A DNA stretch of 63,349 nucleotides from Caulobacter sp. (GCA_028291265.1 JAQGIK010000128.1:1-63349), one strand, 5' to 3'. Shown: positions 34,675 through 43,180, counted from the first letter of the stretch. The notes: generated by a model from the letters alone, not told the origin. Made by a program: numbers and translations.

Positions 34675-35823
34675 ATGACCACGACGCGGGCCTCTCTGAC
34701 CGATATCGACGTGCGCACCCTGCTGAAGGGGGCGACGGCCGACGAACGCGCCCTGGCCGCCCACAAGCTGTGCCGGGCGATGGACCGGGAGGCGCTGAGC
34801 GACGACGAGCGCGCCAAGGCGGCCGACATCCTGCGGGTGATGGCGGGCGACGCGGCCGAGCTGGTGCGCCGGGCGCTGGCGGTGACCCTGAAATCCTCGC
34901 CGCTGGTGCCGCGCGACGTGGCCATGAAGCTGGCCAAGGATGTCGAGAGCATCTGTCTGCCGATGCTCAACTTCTCGCCGGCCTTTTCCGACGACGACCT
35001 GTCGGAGATCGTGCGGCTGGGCGGACCGGTGCGCCAGGTCGCCATCGCCAAGCGGCCGCTGGTCTCCGAGAAGGTCACCGACGCCATCGTCGAGCATGGC
35101 GTCGAGGCGGCGGTCGAGACGGCGGCGGCCAACGACAACGCCAATTTCTCCGAACGCACCCTGACCCGGGCCCTGCAGCGCTTCGAGAAGTCGGAGAAGG
35201 TGCTGGCGGCCGTGGCCTATCGCCAGGTGCTGCCGCAGTCGGTGACCGAGAAGCTGATCGACCTGGTCGGCGACCAGGTGCGCGAGCACCTGCTGAGCCA
35301 TCATTCGGTGTCGCCCGAGTTGGCCCTGCAGATCGCCATCGGGACCAAGGAGCGGGCCATCGTCGACCTGGTCGACCAGGCCGGCCGCGCCGCCGACCCC
35401 AAGGCCTTCGCCCTGCACCTGCACCGCGCCAAGCGGCTGACCGCCAGCCTGCTGCTGCGGGCCCTGGCGCACGGGCATATGAGCTTCTTCGAGTGCGCGA
35501 TTTCCGAGCTGGCCGGGGTGCCGCACCACCGCACCTGGCTGATGATCCATGACGCCGGGCAGCTGGGGCTGCGGGCCATCTACGAGCGGGCCGGGCTGCC
35601 GGCGCGGCTGTATTCGGCCTTCCGGGTGGCGGTCGACACCTACCACACCATGGAATTCGACGGCGGGCCGCGTGATCGCGAACGCTTCCAGGAGCGGATG
35701 CTGCAACGGTTTCTGACCCAGACCCAGACCACCCAGCGCGAGGACGTCGACTACATGCTCGACAAGCTGGACCGGCTGGCCGACGAGGGCCTGCGGCCGC
35801 GCCGGCAGATGGGCGTCGCCTGA
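34675..35823 (+). CDS. DUF2336 domain-containing protein
   Basis: 382 residues, helical and without membrane segments. The N-terminal half contains repeated two-helix units with LVRRALAVTLKSSPLVPRDV, PVRQVAIAKRPLVSEKV and AVAYRQVLPQSVTEKLIDLV, which resemble HEAT-like repeats, as described for this alphaproteobacterial family. A conserved AGVPHHRTWLMIHDAGQLGLRAIY block lies near residue 285. The role is unknown. A second DUF2336 protein is encoded at 39559-40674. It is divergent from the hybrid kinase with a 154-base shared regulatory region. Confidence 0.85.
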   Translation: MTTTRASLTDIDVRTLLKGATADERALAAHKLCRAMDREALSDDERAKAADILRVMAGDAAELVRRALAVTLKSSPLVPRDVAMKLAKDVESICLPMLNFSPAFSDDDLSEIVRLGGPVRQVAIAKRPLVSEKVTDAIVEHGVEAAVETAAANDNANFSERTLTRALQRFEKSEKVLAAVAYRQVLPQSVTEKLIDLVGDQVREHLLSHHSVSPELALQIAIGTKERAIVDLVDQAGRAADPKAFALHLHRAKRLTASLLLRALAHGHMSFFECAISELAGVPHHRTWLMIHDAGQLGLRAIYERAGLPARLYSAFRVAVDTYHTMEFDGGPRDRERFQERMLQRFLTQTQTTQREDVDYMLDKLDRLADEGLRPRRQMGVA

Positions 35824-35826
35824 TCG

Positions 35827-36366
35827 ATGCTGCCCCGGCCTATGTTGGTGGAGCGCGACGGCGACCTGACCCTGATCGCCGCCACGGCCGAGTCGCTCGA
35901 CGCCGAGGATATCGGTGGGGAGGCCTTGGCCCGGTTTCTGGCCCTTCCGGCCCCGCAGGCCTGGCCGCCGGAACACAACGACGCCGACACCCGGAACTGG
36001 ACGCGGGAACTGATGACCCGGCATCCGGACGAGCCGGGCTACGCCTTCTGGTACGTGGTCGCGGATGGCGCGCTGGCCGGCATCTGCGGCTACAAGGGCC
36101 CGCCGGACACCGAGGGGGTGGTCGAGATCGGCTATTCGGTCATCGAGCCGATGCAGCGCCGGGGTCTCGGGACCCGCGCGGCCCGGCTGCTGGTCGAGCG
36201 GGCGTTTCGCGATCCCCGGATAAATTCGGTGGCGGCGGAAACCTTGCCGCCGCTGATCGCTTCCCAGACGGTACTGTTGCGATGCGGCTTTGCGCTGGCC
36301 GAACGGAAGATCGATCCCGAAGAGGGCGAGGTCTGGCGGTATCTGGTGGCGCGGCCCCAGACCTGA
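35827..36366 (+). CDS. GNAT family N-acetyltransferase
   Basis: 179 residues. The acetyl-CoA binding motif A is RRGLGTRAARLL (about 113-124), preceded by EIGYSVIEPMQ and followed by FRDPRINSVAAETLP and a Cys/Ala-rich end strand, the layout of RimJ/RimL-type enzymes. The ATG lies three bases after the DUF2336 stop, so it is co-transcribed. The substrate (protein N-terminus or small molecule) is unknown. Confidence 0.88.
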   Translation: MLPRPMLVERDGDLTLIAATAESLDAEDIGGEALARFLALPAPQAWPPEHNDADTRNWTRELMTRHPDEPGYAFWYVVADGALAGICGYKGPPDTEGVVEIGYSVIEPMQRRGLGTRAARLLVERAFRDPRINSVAAETLPPLIASQTVLLRCGFALAERKIDPEEGEVWRYLVARPQT

Positions 36367-36381
36367 CGAAGGAGTCTCGCC

Positions 36382-36789
36382 GTGGCCTTCAGGGATGTGC
36401 GTTTCGTCCATATCAACATCGCCGCGCCGCCCGAGCGGGTGGCCGCCTATCTGGCCGATCCCCGCAACATGCCCGACTGGGCGCCGAACTTTGGCGACGA
36501 CATCCGGCCGGATGGCGAACATTGGGTCATGCGGACCAAGGCCGGGCCGTTCCGGGTGCGGATGGCGCCGGCCAACGATCTGGGGGTCGCCGATCATTGG
36601 GTGACGCCGCCGGGCGGGACGGAAGAGCTGCACAACGCCATCCGGGTGACCGAGAACGGGGTCGGCTGTCTGGTGGTGTTCAACCTGTACCGGCAGGACG
36701 GCTTCGACGACGCGAAGTTCGACGCCGACGAGGCGCTGGTGTCGGCCGATCTGCGCCGGCTGAAGGGGCTGATCGAAGGTGAGGCGTAG
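36382..36789 (+). CDS. SRPBCC (polyketide cyclase/START-like) family protein
   Basis: 135 residues. Contains APPERVAAYLADPRNMPDWAP, a typical SRPBCC ligand-cavity start, then beta strands (RMAPANDLGVADHWVTPPGG) and the C-terminal long helix LVSADLRRLKGLIEGEA. GTG 36382 is preceded by GAAGGAG. It is the last gene of the DUF2336-GNAT-SRPBCC unit. Ligand unknown. Confidence 0.85.
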   Translation: MAFRDVRFVHINIAAPPERVAAYLADPRNMPDWAPNFGDDIRPDGEHWVMRTKAGPFRVRMAPANDLGVADHWVTPPGGTEELHNAIRVTENGVGCLVVFNLYRQDGFDDAKFDADEALVSADLRRLKGLIEGEA

Positions 36790-36836
36790 ACATCTGTGGT
36801 TTCCAACGATTCCAATGGGTTGACCCCGCGCGCGTT

Positions 36837-36902
36837 TGAAGTTTGTTTGAAGTGGCCTTGAAGTCGGACTGAAGCGGCGATGAAGCCGGCTTGAAGTCGA
36901 TC
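36837..36902. repeat. six-unit array with an exact 11-base period (TGAAGN6)
   Basis: TGAAG occurs at 36837, 36848, 36859, 36870, 36881 and 36892, always 11 bases apart, with the remaining six positions variable (T or C first, often followed by G or C). It starts 47 bases after the SRPBCC stop and 209 bases before the Nudix gene. An 11-base step is close to one helical turn. Confidence 0.85.
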
Positions 36903-36927
36903 TTGGCGCGCCGCTGCGGGGCCTGGG

Positions 36928-36969
36928 CCTTATCGAAGCGGCGAAACCATTATCCCACGACAAGGCGCC
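36928..36969. repeat. dispersed intergenic element, copy B
   Basis: CCTTATCGAAGCGGC, three variable bases, ACCATTAT, CCCAC and GGCGCC, in the same order as copy A at 5643-5687. The first 15 bases and the 8-base block are identical in the two copies. Confidence 0.6.
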
Positions 36970-36973
36970 CCAT

Positions 36974-37001
36974 CCGGTCTGGTTCTATCGAACCAGACCG
37001 G
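36974..37001. repeat. perfect 12-bp hairpin
   Basis: CCGGTCTGGTTC, loop TATC, GAACCAGACCGG. No T tract follows on either strand. It lies directly beside copy B of the dispersed element. Confidence 0.7.
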
Positions 37002-37016
37002 TCGGCTTCTTAGTCG

Positions 37017-37065
37017 GCGGCACGTTTGGCGGCGGAACCGCACACACTTCCGCCTAACGTGCCGC
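37017..37065. repeat. interrupted inverted repeat upstream of the Nudix gene
   Basis: GCGGCACGTT...GGCGGAA pairs with TTCCGCC...AACGTGCCGC; 17 pairs with a short bulge and a 10-base loop. It ends 45 bases before the Nudix ATG, where it could affect transcript start or stability. Confidence 0.6.
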
Positions 37066-37110
37066 AGGGTCAGACTTGCGACGCGGCGAGGCGGCGCTCA
37101 TCCTGCGCCG

Positions 37111-37893
37111 ATGTCAGAAAAGCCCCCCGTCGCCATCCGCCCCGCCGCCACCATCCTGCTGGTGCGGGACGATCCCGGTTTCGAAGTGCTGATGGTCAAG
37201 CGCCACCACCAGATCGACTTCGCCTCGGGGGCCCTGGTGTTTCCGGGCGGCAAGACCCACGAGGGCGACCACGACCCGGCCTGGGCCGACTGGTGCGTCG
37301 CCTGGGAAGCGGTCGAGGCCGACCAGCGGCCGCTGCGCATCTGCGCCATCCGCGAGGCCTATGAGGAGAGCGGCATCATTCTCGGCCGCTACGAGAACGG
37401 CGACCTGTTCCATGGCGACGACTGGGCCTCGTCGGTGCGCGGCGAGGTCGATCGCGGCGAGCTGCCGTTCATGGATGTGGTGCGGCGGCTGGGCCTGCGG
37501 CTGGACCTCAGCATCCTGACGGTGTTCGCCCGCTGGATCACGCCGGACATGATGCCCAAGCGGTTCGACACCTGGTTCTATGTGGCGACGGCGACGGACG
37601 AACAGCTGGCGTCGTGCGACGGCCGCGAGACGGTGGACGCCGAATGGATCCCGCCGCTGGAGGCGCTGCGCCTGGCCGAGGCGGGGGAGCGGACGATCAT
37701 CTTCCCGACCCGAATGAACCTGCAGCTGCTCGGCGAGGCGTCGAGCGCGGCCGACGCGACGGCGCGAGCCGCGGGGCGGACACTGGTGACGGTGCTGCCC
37801 AAGGTCGAACGGCGCGAGGGCGGGGGGGTGCTGGTGATTCCGCCGGAGGCCGGGTATGGCGCGGTGGAGGAGCCGTTGTCGGCGGTGCGGTAA
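37111..37893 (+). CDS. Nudix hydrolase with an interrupted Nudix box
   Basis: 260 residues. Nudix hydrolases cleave nucleoside diphosphates linked to another group. FPGGKTHEGD (44-53) gives the first half of the Nudix box and REAYEESGI (81-89) the second, but 21 extra residues separate them compared with the classical GX5EX7REUXEEXGU. This split box is known from the Nudt19/RP2p type, which includes CoA diphosphatases. The AIRPAATILLVRD start and DAEWIPPLEALRLAEAGE are family features. The C-terminal 45 residues are Gly/Val-rich. The substrate is unproven. Confidence 0.87.
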   Translation: MSEKPPVAIRPAATILLVRDDPGFEVLMVKRHHQIDFASGALVFPGGKTHEGDHDPAWADWCVAWEAVEADQRPLRICAIREAYEESGIILGRYENGDLFHGDDWASSVRGEVDRGELPFMDVVRRLGLRLDLSILTVFARWITPDMMPKRFDTWFYVATATDEQLASCDGRETVDAEWIPPLEALRLAEAGERTIIFPTRMNLQLLGEASSAADATARAAGRTLVTVLPKVERREGGGVLVIPPEAGYGAVEEPLSAVR

Positions 37894-37903
37894 CGGCCAC
37901 ACC

Positions 37904-38031
37904 CATTTCCGAGCGCCCCGGCGAAAGCCGGGGTCCAGTGTCCACGAGTGATCAGGGTTCAGCTCATCAGCGTCGGTCCTTACGCTGATTGCCAGCTGGG
38001 TCCCGACTTTCGTCGGGATAATCGGAAGATG
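37904..38031. repeat. inverted pair of REP-like elements
   Basis: Left element 37904-37940 has the hairpin CCCCGGC-GAAA-GCCGGGG. Right element 37993-38031 has TCCCGAC-TTTC-GTCGGGA. The right one matches the reverse complement of the left over about 37 bases (CTGG..CCCG.CTTTCG.CGGG....TCGGAA), so they form a head-to-head pair with a 52-base spacer. Such pairs are REPIN-like units. Confidence 0.7.
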
Positions 38032-38038
38032 AGGCACG

Positions 38039-38065
38039 AAAAAACCCCGACCAGGGCCGGGGTTT
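38039..38065 (-). terminator. intrinsic terminator after the Hpt gene
   Basis: Read on the minus strand: AAACCCCG...CGGGGTTT with an 8-base loop, ending in TTTTTT. It lies 30 bases beyond the Hpt stop. Confidence 0.85.
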
Positions 38066-38094
38066 CACTAAGCCTCAGGGAGGGAACCTTTGGC

Positions 38095-38586
38095 CTACTC
38101 CGGCGGGGCGATTTCGGCCACGCGGCGTTCGAGTTCGGTGATCAGGATCTTGCCGACCGGGTGGGTGTCGGTCTTGATGTCGTCGCGGACGGCGGCGCGG
38201 ATGGCGTCGATGTGGGCGTCGACCAGGAACATCGGGGCAGACACGCGCGTGTCCGGATCGTCGATCAGCTTGCACAGCGAGGCGGCGATGCGGGTGACCA
38301 GCGGAAACTCGTAGGTGGCGCCGAGACCCTTGAGATCATGGGCCCGGAAGTAAAGGCCCTCGGCGGTTTCAGCATTCAGGCCGGAAACCCGAATGGCCTG
38401 GCGGGCGGCCTCGAGCTTGTTCAGCTCGTCCTGCATCCACTCGCTGAAGTTCCCGGAGAGGGACTTGAGCGCGGCTTCGGCCTTGGCGATGGCCGCGGCA
38501 TCGATGCCGCCGAACTTTCCGCCGCCAAGCCGAAGCTTGAGGGTGTTCGGGGCGTTGATGACCTGTACGGGGGTGTTGCTGCTCAC
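38095..38586 (-). CDS. Hpt domain phosphotransfer protein
   Basis: 163 residues. The Hpt four-helix bundle covers about 30-150 with FRAHDLKGLGATY, H83 being the phosphorylated His. Hpt proteins shuttle phosphate between the receiver domain of a hybrid kinase and a response regulator. The first 25 residues (VINAPNTLKLRLGGGKFGG) are an extra basic segment. GTG 38586 follows GGAGAGG. No response regulator is adjacent; the hybrid kinase at 32691-34520 is a candidate donor. A Caulobacter phosphorelay Hpt such as ShpA would be a possible counterpart, but I cannot confirm it. Confidence 0.88.
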   Translation of the reverse strand: MSSNTPVQVINAPNTLKLRLGGGKFGGIDAAAIAKAEAALKSLSGNFSEWMQDELNKLEAARQAIRVSGLNAETAEGLYFRAHDLKGLGATYEFPLVTRIAASLCKLIDDPDTRVSAPMFLVDAHIDAIRAAVRDDIKTDTHPVGKILITELERRVAEIAPPE

Positions 38587-38717
38587 GCGCGCCTCTCCAG
38601 TTGGCGTTTACCGTCTGAAATCTACGGCGGCGGAGTTAACAACCCGTGAGACACCGGTTTCACTTGGGCGCGGGTGCGGCAATGTGACTTATGCGGGTAA
38701 AAATGTGGTTCCAGCAT

Positions 38718-38731
38718 CGGTAAGCTTACCG
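38718..38731. repeat. perfect 14-bp palindrome CGGTAAGCTTACCG
   Basis: It lies between the nadK stop and the Hpt start region (both genes reverse strand), about 130 bases upstream of the Hpt GTG. It could be an operator for that gene or a weak terminator stem for nadK; no T tract follows on the minus strand. Confidence 0.4.
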
Positions 38732-38741
38732 GGAGTGGTCG

Positions 38742-39524
38742 TCAGCCGCTGAACTGCTCGGCGAGCACCCGCTCTTCCAGGCTTCGCCCCGCGTCGAACA
38801 TCATCGCCATGCTGACGCTGCGGTCCTCGCCGATATGGACCTCGACGATGTCGCGGACCTCGAAATTGTCGGCGACGGCGCTGACCGGGCGTTTGTCAGC
38901 CTCGAGAACCTCGATGGTCACCCGGGCGGTGTGTGAGAGAAGCGCGCCGCGCCAGCGCCGGGGGCGGAAGGCGCTGATCGGGGTGAGGGCCAGGACCTTG
39001 GCGTCGATGGGGACGATGGGGCCGTAGGCCGAGAGGTTGTAGGCCGTCGAGCCGGCCGGGGTGGCGACCAGCACGCCGTCGCAGACCAGTTCGCCCATCC
39101 GCACCTTCCCGTCGATAGAGATGCGCAGCTTGGCCGTCTGGCGCGTCTGGCGCAGCATCGACACCTCGTTGATGGCCAGGGCCCGATGCTGGCGGCGGTG
39201 GCTGTCGATGGCCACCATGGTCAGGGGGTGGATGACGGCCCGTTCGGAGGCGTTGATCCGGTCGACCAGGGCGTCCTCGCTGTACTCGTTCATCAGGAAG
39301 CCGACCGAGCCGCGGTTCATGCCGTAGATCGGCCTGGCCAGGCTCATCGTCCGGTGCAGGGTTTCCAGCATGAAGCCGTCGCCGCCGAGCGCGACGATGA
39401 CCTGGGCCTCGTGTTCGGGAACCGATCCGTAGCGGGCGACCAGCGCCTCCATACCCTCCTGGGCTTCGGGCCGGTCACTGGCGGCGAAGGCGATGCGGGT
39501 GAGGGCGGGTTTGGCGTCGAACAT
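38742..39524 (-). CDS. nadK: NAD kinase
   Basis: 260 residues, cytoplasmic. NAD kinase phosphorylates NAD to NADP. The signature [15 protein letters not shown] (GGDG at 47-50), the NE motif in [10 protein letters not shown] and the [18 protein letters not shown] motif are all present. The length matches the compact alphaproteobacterial form. ATG 39524 was chosen because the longer in-frame extension is low complexity and homologues begin near this Met. It lies 35 bases downstream of the DUF2336 gene on the same strand. Confidence 0.95.
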   Translation of the reverse strand: MFDAKPALTRIAFAASDRPEAQEGMEALVARYGSVPEHEAQVIVALGGDGFMLETLHRTMSLARPIYGMNRGSVGFLMNEYSEDALVDRINASERAVIHPLTMVAIDSHRRQHRALAINEVSMLRQTRQTAKLRISIDGKVRMGELVCDGVLVATPAGSTAYNLSAYGPIVPIDAKVLALTPISAFRPRRWRGALLSHTARVTIEVLEADKRPVSAVADNFEVRDIVEVHIGEDRSVSMAMMFDAGRSLEERVLAEQFSG

Positions 39525-39558
39525 CGGTGGGCAGAAAGGCCCGACCGATCGGCCGTTG

Positions 39559-40674
39559 TCAAACGATCGCGACGGCCTGACGGAAGGCCATGCCGGCGAT
39601 GTCCTTGTCGAACGGGCCAAAGGCGCCGACGGCGCGGCGCGTGCCGTCGAGGCCGCCGGCCGGGCGGCCGCCGTTCAGGCCGCGCACCTGTTCGAGGATG
39701 TCGGGGAAGGCGCCCTTGTCGATGCCGACCGCCACGCAGGCCAGGGCCAGCAGTTCGGGGCGGTCGCTGTCGATGGCGCGGCGGATGTGGTCGGGCTGGA
39801 AGCCGCCCAGCGTGGCCAGCGACAGCACGAAGATGTTGAGCTTGCGCTCACGCAGCATGCGCAGCAGGAAACCGGGCCTGAGCTGGCCGGCGTCATGCAG
39901 CTTGCCGACCAGGCGGCGCTCGTTTTCGATCTGGTCCTGCCAGGCCATGCTGGTCAGCATCTGGCCGGCGCCGGGCTGGGCGTGAGCCTCGCGGACGGCC
40001 TCGGCCAGGGCCGCGTCGATGACGCCGGGCTCGAGGCGGAAGCGCTCGCTCAGCGAGGTCCGCAGCGACTGGCCGACCCACAGATAGAGGCGCAGGGCCA
40101 GGTCCGACGACAGCCGCGGGTGGCGGGCCAAGGGGGAGCGCAGGGCGGCGTGGCGGCGGCTGCTCTCGACCAGGCGGGCCATGCCCTCGTCGCTGACGGC
40201 AGCGCTGTCATTGGCGGCCAGGGCGGTCAGCACGGCGGGCTCGTCCCTGGCCAGGATGGCCTCGACGACGGTGGAGGTGATCTGGCCGCGGCGGGCGACG
40301 GCGATCTGGTGGTCGAGGGTGGCCTCGACCAGCACCTTGATCAGGTCGTGGTCCTGCAGCACCGGGCTGTTGGCGATGATGGGCGCAGCGACGGCGATGT
40401 CGTCGAGGGCCAGGACGTTGATCAGGGCCGGCGGGGCCCAGGTGGCGCCCGACAGCTTTTCGGAGAGGCGGGCGCGGATGTCGCTCTCGGCCTCGGCCAC
40501 CAGCTGCATGAAGATGGAGCCGAGCAGGCCCTGGACGCTGTCGGTGTCGATGACCTCGGAGGCGGCGTTGCAGAGGCCGATGATGCTTTCGAGCAGCCGT
40601 TCGCGGGCGTCCGGCGCGCGGTTGCGGGCCAGGTCGAGAAGTTCTGCGGTCTGGGCGGCAAGCGCCAAGGTCAT
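39559..40674 (-). CDS. DUF2336 domain-containing protein, second copy
   Basis: 371 residues, all-helical and soluble. [29 protein letters not shown] and [23 protein letters not shown] correspond to the conserved core of DUF2336, the latter aligning with the HDAGQLGLR block of the protein at 34675-35823. Repeated [23 protein letters not shown] units suggest HEAT-like repeats. It is upstream of nadK on the same strand and could be co-transcribed. Function unknown. Confidence 0.82.
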   Translation of the reverse strand: MTLALAAQTAELLDLARNRAPDARERLLESIIGLCNAASEVIDTDSVQGLLGSIFMQLVAEAESDIRARLSEKLSGATWAPPALINVLALDDIAVAAPIIANSPVLQDHDLIKVLVEATLDHQIAVARRGQITSTVVEAILARDEPAVLTALAANDSAAVSDEGMARLVESSRRHAALRSPLARHPRLSSDLALRLYLWVGQSLRTSLSERFRLEPGVIDAALAEAVREAHAQPGAGQMLTSMAWQDQIENERRLVGKLHDAGQLRPGFLLRMLRERKLNIFVLSLATLGGFQPDHIRRAIDSDRPELLALACVAVGIDKGAFPDILEQVRGLNGGRPAGGLDGTRRAVGAFGPFDKDIAGMAFRQAVAIV

Positions 40675-40776
40675 CCCCGAATCTGTACTGTCATCTTCAC
40701 CCTGACCGGCGGGCGTGAAAACATGCTTAAAACAGAGAGCGAGTCTTCAGGTTTGAGGACGAGGGAGAGACGATCC

Positions 40777-42276
40777 ATGGCCGACAAGGTGCTCCTCGCG
40801 CTGGACCAGGGCACGACCAGCACCCGGGCGATCGTTTTCGGCCTCGACGGCAAGGCCCTGGCGGAGGCGGCCCGGCCCCTGCGGCAGAGCTATCCGAACG
40901 ACGGCTGGGTCGAGCATGACGCCGACGAGATCTGGACGGCGGCCCAGGCGGTGTTGCGCGAGGCCCTGGCCAAGGCGGGCAGGGCGGCGGGGGATGTGGC
41001 GGCCATCGGGATCACCAACCAGCGCGAGACGGTGGTGGTCTGGGACCGCAAGACCGGGCGGCCGATCCACCCGGCCATCGTCTGGCAGGACCGGCGGACG
41101 GCGGGCGTCTGCGAGGCGCTGGCCAAGGCCGGGGTGGAGCCGCGGGTGACCGAGGTCACGGGCCTGCTGCTCGACCCCTATTTCTCGGGCACCAAGATCG
41201 CCTGGCTGCTGGACAAGGTTCCGGGCGCGCGCAAGCGGGCCGAGGCCGGCGAGCTGCTGGCCGGGACGATGGATACCTGGTGCATCTGGAAGCTGACCGG
41301 CGGGGCGGTGCATGCGACCGACGCGACGAACGCGTCGCGGACTCTGTTGTTCGACATCGAGACCCAGGCCTGGTCGGGCGAGATGCTGGAGATGTTCGAG
41401 GTGCCGGCGGCGCTGTTGCCGACGGTGCTCGACTGCGCCGACGACTACGGGATGACGGCGGCCGACATTCTCGGCGCGCCGGTGCCGATCCGGGGCGTGG
41501 CCGGCGACCAGCAGGCGGCGCTGATGGGGCAGGGCTGTATCCGGGCCGGGGAGATGAAGGCCACCTACGGGACCGGCTGCTTCATGCTGCTCAACACCGG
41601 CGAGGCGCGGCCCGTGTCGCGCTCGCGGCTGCTGACGACGGTGGCGGCGCGGGTCGGCGGGCGGACGACCTATGCGCTGGAAGGCTCGATCTTCGTGGCC
41701 GGGGCGGCGATCCAGTGGCTGGGCGAGGGGCTGGGGATGACCGGCGGGCCGCGCGCGGCCGAGGCTCTGGCGCGGATGGCCAAGCCCGGCAGCGGGGTGG
41801 TGGTGGTGCCGGCCTTCACCGGCCTGGGCGCGCCCTGGTGGGACGCCGAGGCGCGGGGCGCGATCTTCGGCCTGACGCGGGACGCCGGTCTGGCCGAGAT
41901 CGCGGCGGCGACGTTCGACGCCTGCGCCCTGCAGACGCGCGACCTGATCGAGGCCATGCAGGCCGATGCGCCGGAGGCCTTCGGCGAGGCGGCGGAGCTG
42001 CGCATCGACGGGGGGATGTCGAGGAGCGCCTGGTTCAGCCAGCGGCTGGCCGATTTGACGAATTTGCCGGTGTTCCGGGTCAACTACGAAGAAACGACGG
42101 CGCTCGGCGCGGCGCTGTTCGCCGGCGTCGGGGCAGGGGTGTTCGCCTCGGTCGAGGAGGCGGCCAAGGCGCGGCCGGACGGCGAACGGCTGACCAGCGC
42201 CATCGACGATCATGCGCGGGAAAGCGCCTATGCGCGGTGGCTGGACGCCGTGGCGCAGGTGCGCGGGACCGTGTGA
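40777..42276 (+). CDS. glpK: glycerol kinase
   Basis: 499 residues, FGGY family, converts glycerol to glycerol 3-phosphate. ALDQGTTSTRAIVF (8-21) is the first ATP-binding motif; NQRETVVVWDRKTG, PAIVWQDRRT and FSGTKIAWLLD are glycerol kinase hallmarks, as is GDQQAALMGQGC and LRIDGGMSRSAWFSQRLADL. Length equals E. coli GlpK. ATG 40777 is preceded by GGGAGAG. The expected neighbours glpF and glpD are not here; an aldolase-family gene follows. Confidence 0.97.
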   Translation: MADKVLLALDQGTTSTRAIVFGLDGKALAEAARPLRQSYPNDGWVEHDADEIWTAAQAVLREALAKAGRAAGDVAAIGITNQRETVVVWDRKTGRPIHPAIVWQDRRTAGVCEALAKAGVEPRVTEVTGLLLDPYFSGTKIAWLLDKVPGARKRAEAGELLAGTMDTWCIWKLTGGAVHATDATNASRTLLFDIETQAWSGEMLEMFEVPAALLPTVLDCADDYGMTAADILGAPVPIRGVAGDQQAALMGQGCIRAGEMKATYGTGCFMLLNTGEARPVSRSRLLTTVAARVGGRTTYALEGSIFVAGAAIQWLGEGLGMTGGPRAAEALARMAKPGSGVVVVPAFTGLGAPWWDAEARGAIFGLTRDAGLAEIAAATFDACALQTRDLIEAMQADAPEAFGEAAELRIDGGMSRSAWFSQRLADLTNLPVFRVNYEETTALGAALFAGVGAGVFASVEEAAKARPDGERLTSAIDDHARESAYARWLDAVAQVRGTV

Positions 42277-42370
42277 CGGCCACCTTGGTTATCGACGTAA
42301 ACCTTGACGTCGGGTCCCCCCGGCGCGACCCTCTCAAACAACGGTTTCAATTCGGGAAGGAAACACAGCC

Positions 42371-43147
42371 ATGGCCGACGGCTCGACGCTGCCATCATCG
42401 CTGAAGGACAAGGTCTCCGCCGAGGAGTGGAAGGCGCGGGTCGATCTGGCGGCGCTCTACCGCCTGGTGGCGCTGCACGGGTGGGACGACATGATCTTTA
42501 CCCACATCTCGGCCCGCATTCCCGGGCCCGAGCACCACTTCCTGATCAATCCCTACGGCATGTTCTTCGACGAGATCACGGCCAGCTCGCTGGTGAAGAT
42601 CGACCTCAACGGGGCGGTGCTGCAGGAGACGCCCTACTACATCAATCCGGCGGGCTTCACGATCCACTCGGCGGTGCACGCGGCCCGCGAGGACGCCATG
42701 TTCGTCATGCACCTGCATTCGGACCAGGGCGTCGCCGTGGCGGCCCAGAAGGAAGGCGTGCTGCCGCTCAGCCAGCATGCGCTGATCGTCATCCCGCAGC
42801 TGGCCTACCATGACTACGAAGGCATCGCCCTGAACCTCGACGAGCGCGAGCGGCTGGTGGCGGACCTCGGGCCGACCAAGCGGCTGATGATGCTGCGCAA
42901 CCACGGCACCCTGGCGGTCGGTTCGACGGCGGCGGAGTGCTGGCTGGGGATGTTCTATCTCGAGCGCGCCTGCCAGCAGCAGGTGATGGCGTTGAGCGCC
43001 GGCCGTGAGAACGTGCTGTTCGCGCCGGAATCGTCGCAGGCCGAGGTGCGCGGCCAGATGGGCAACGGCATGGGGCCGATCGGCAACCTGGCCTGGCCCG
43101 GCTGCCTGCGTCAGCTGGATCGCGGCTCGCCGGGCTACGACGCCTGA
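42371..43147 (+). CDS. class II aldolase/adducin family protein
   Basis: 258 residues. The zinc-binding His residues of this family are visible in HSAVHAARED and MHLHSDQG (H114, H116), with a further His in MLRNHGTLAVG. THISARIPGPEHHFLINPYGMFF is the conserved phosphate/substrate region. Bacterial members cut or epimerise sugar phosphates (for example L-fuculose 1-phosphate), while many are uncharacterised; the substrate here is unknown. GGAAGGAA precedes the ATG. A strong terminator follows. Confidence 0.9.
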   Translation: MADGSTLPSSLKDKVSAEEWKARVDLAALYRLVALHGWDDMIFTHISARIPGPEHHFLINPYGMFFDEITASSLVKIDLNGAVLQETPYYINPAGFTIHSAVHAAREDAMFVMHLHSDQGVAVAAQKEGVLPLSQHALIVIPQLAYHDYEGIALNLDERERLVADLGPTKRLMMLRNHGTLAVGSTAAECWLGMFYLERACQQQVMALSAGRENVLFAPESSQAEVRGQMGNGMGPIGNLAWPGCLRQLDRGSPGYDA

Positions 43148-43180
43148 TTCTGCGACATTAGTCGGTGAGTGAGTTCGTCG

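Noticed and set aside
34513..36963. 816-residue reverse open frame opposite DUF2336, GNAT and SRPBCC genes
   Set aside because: It spans three recognised forward genes and is rich in His, Gln, Pro and Arg, as expected from an antisense reading.
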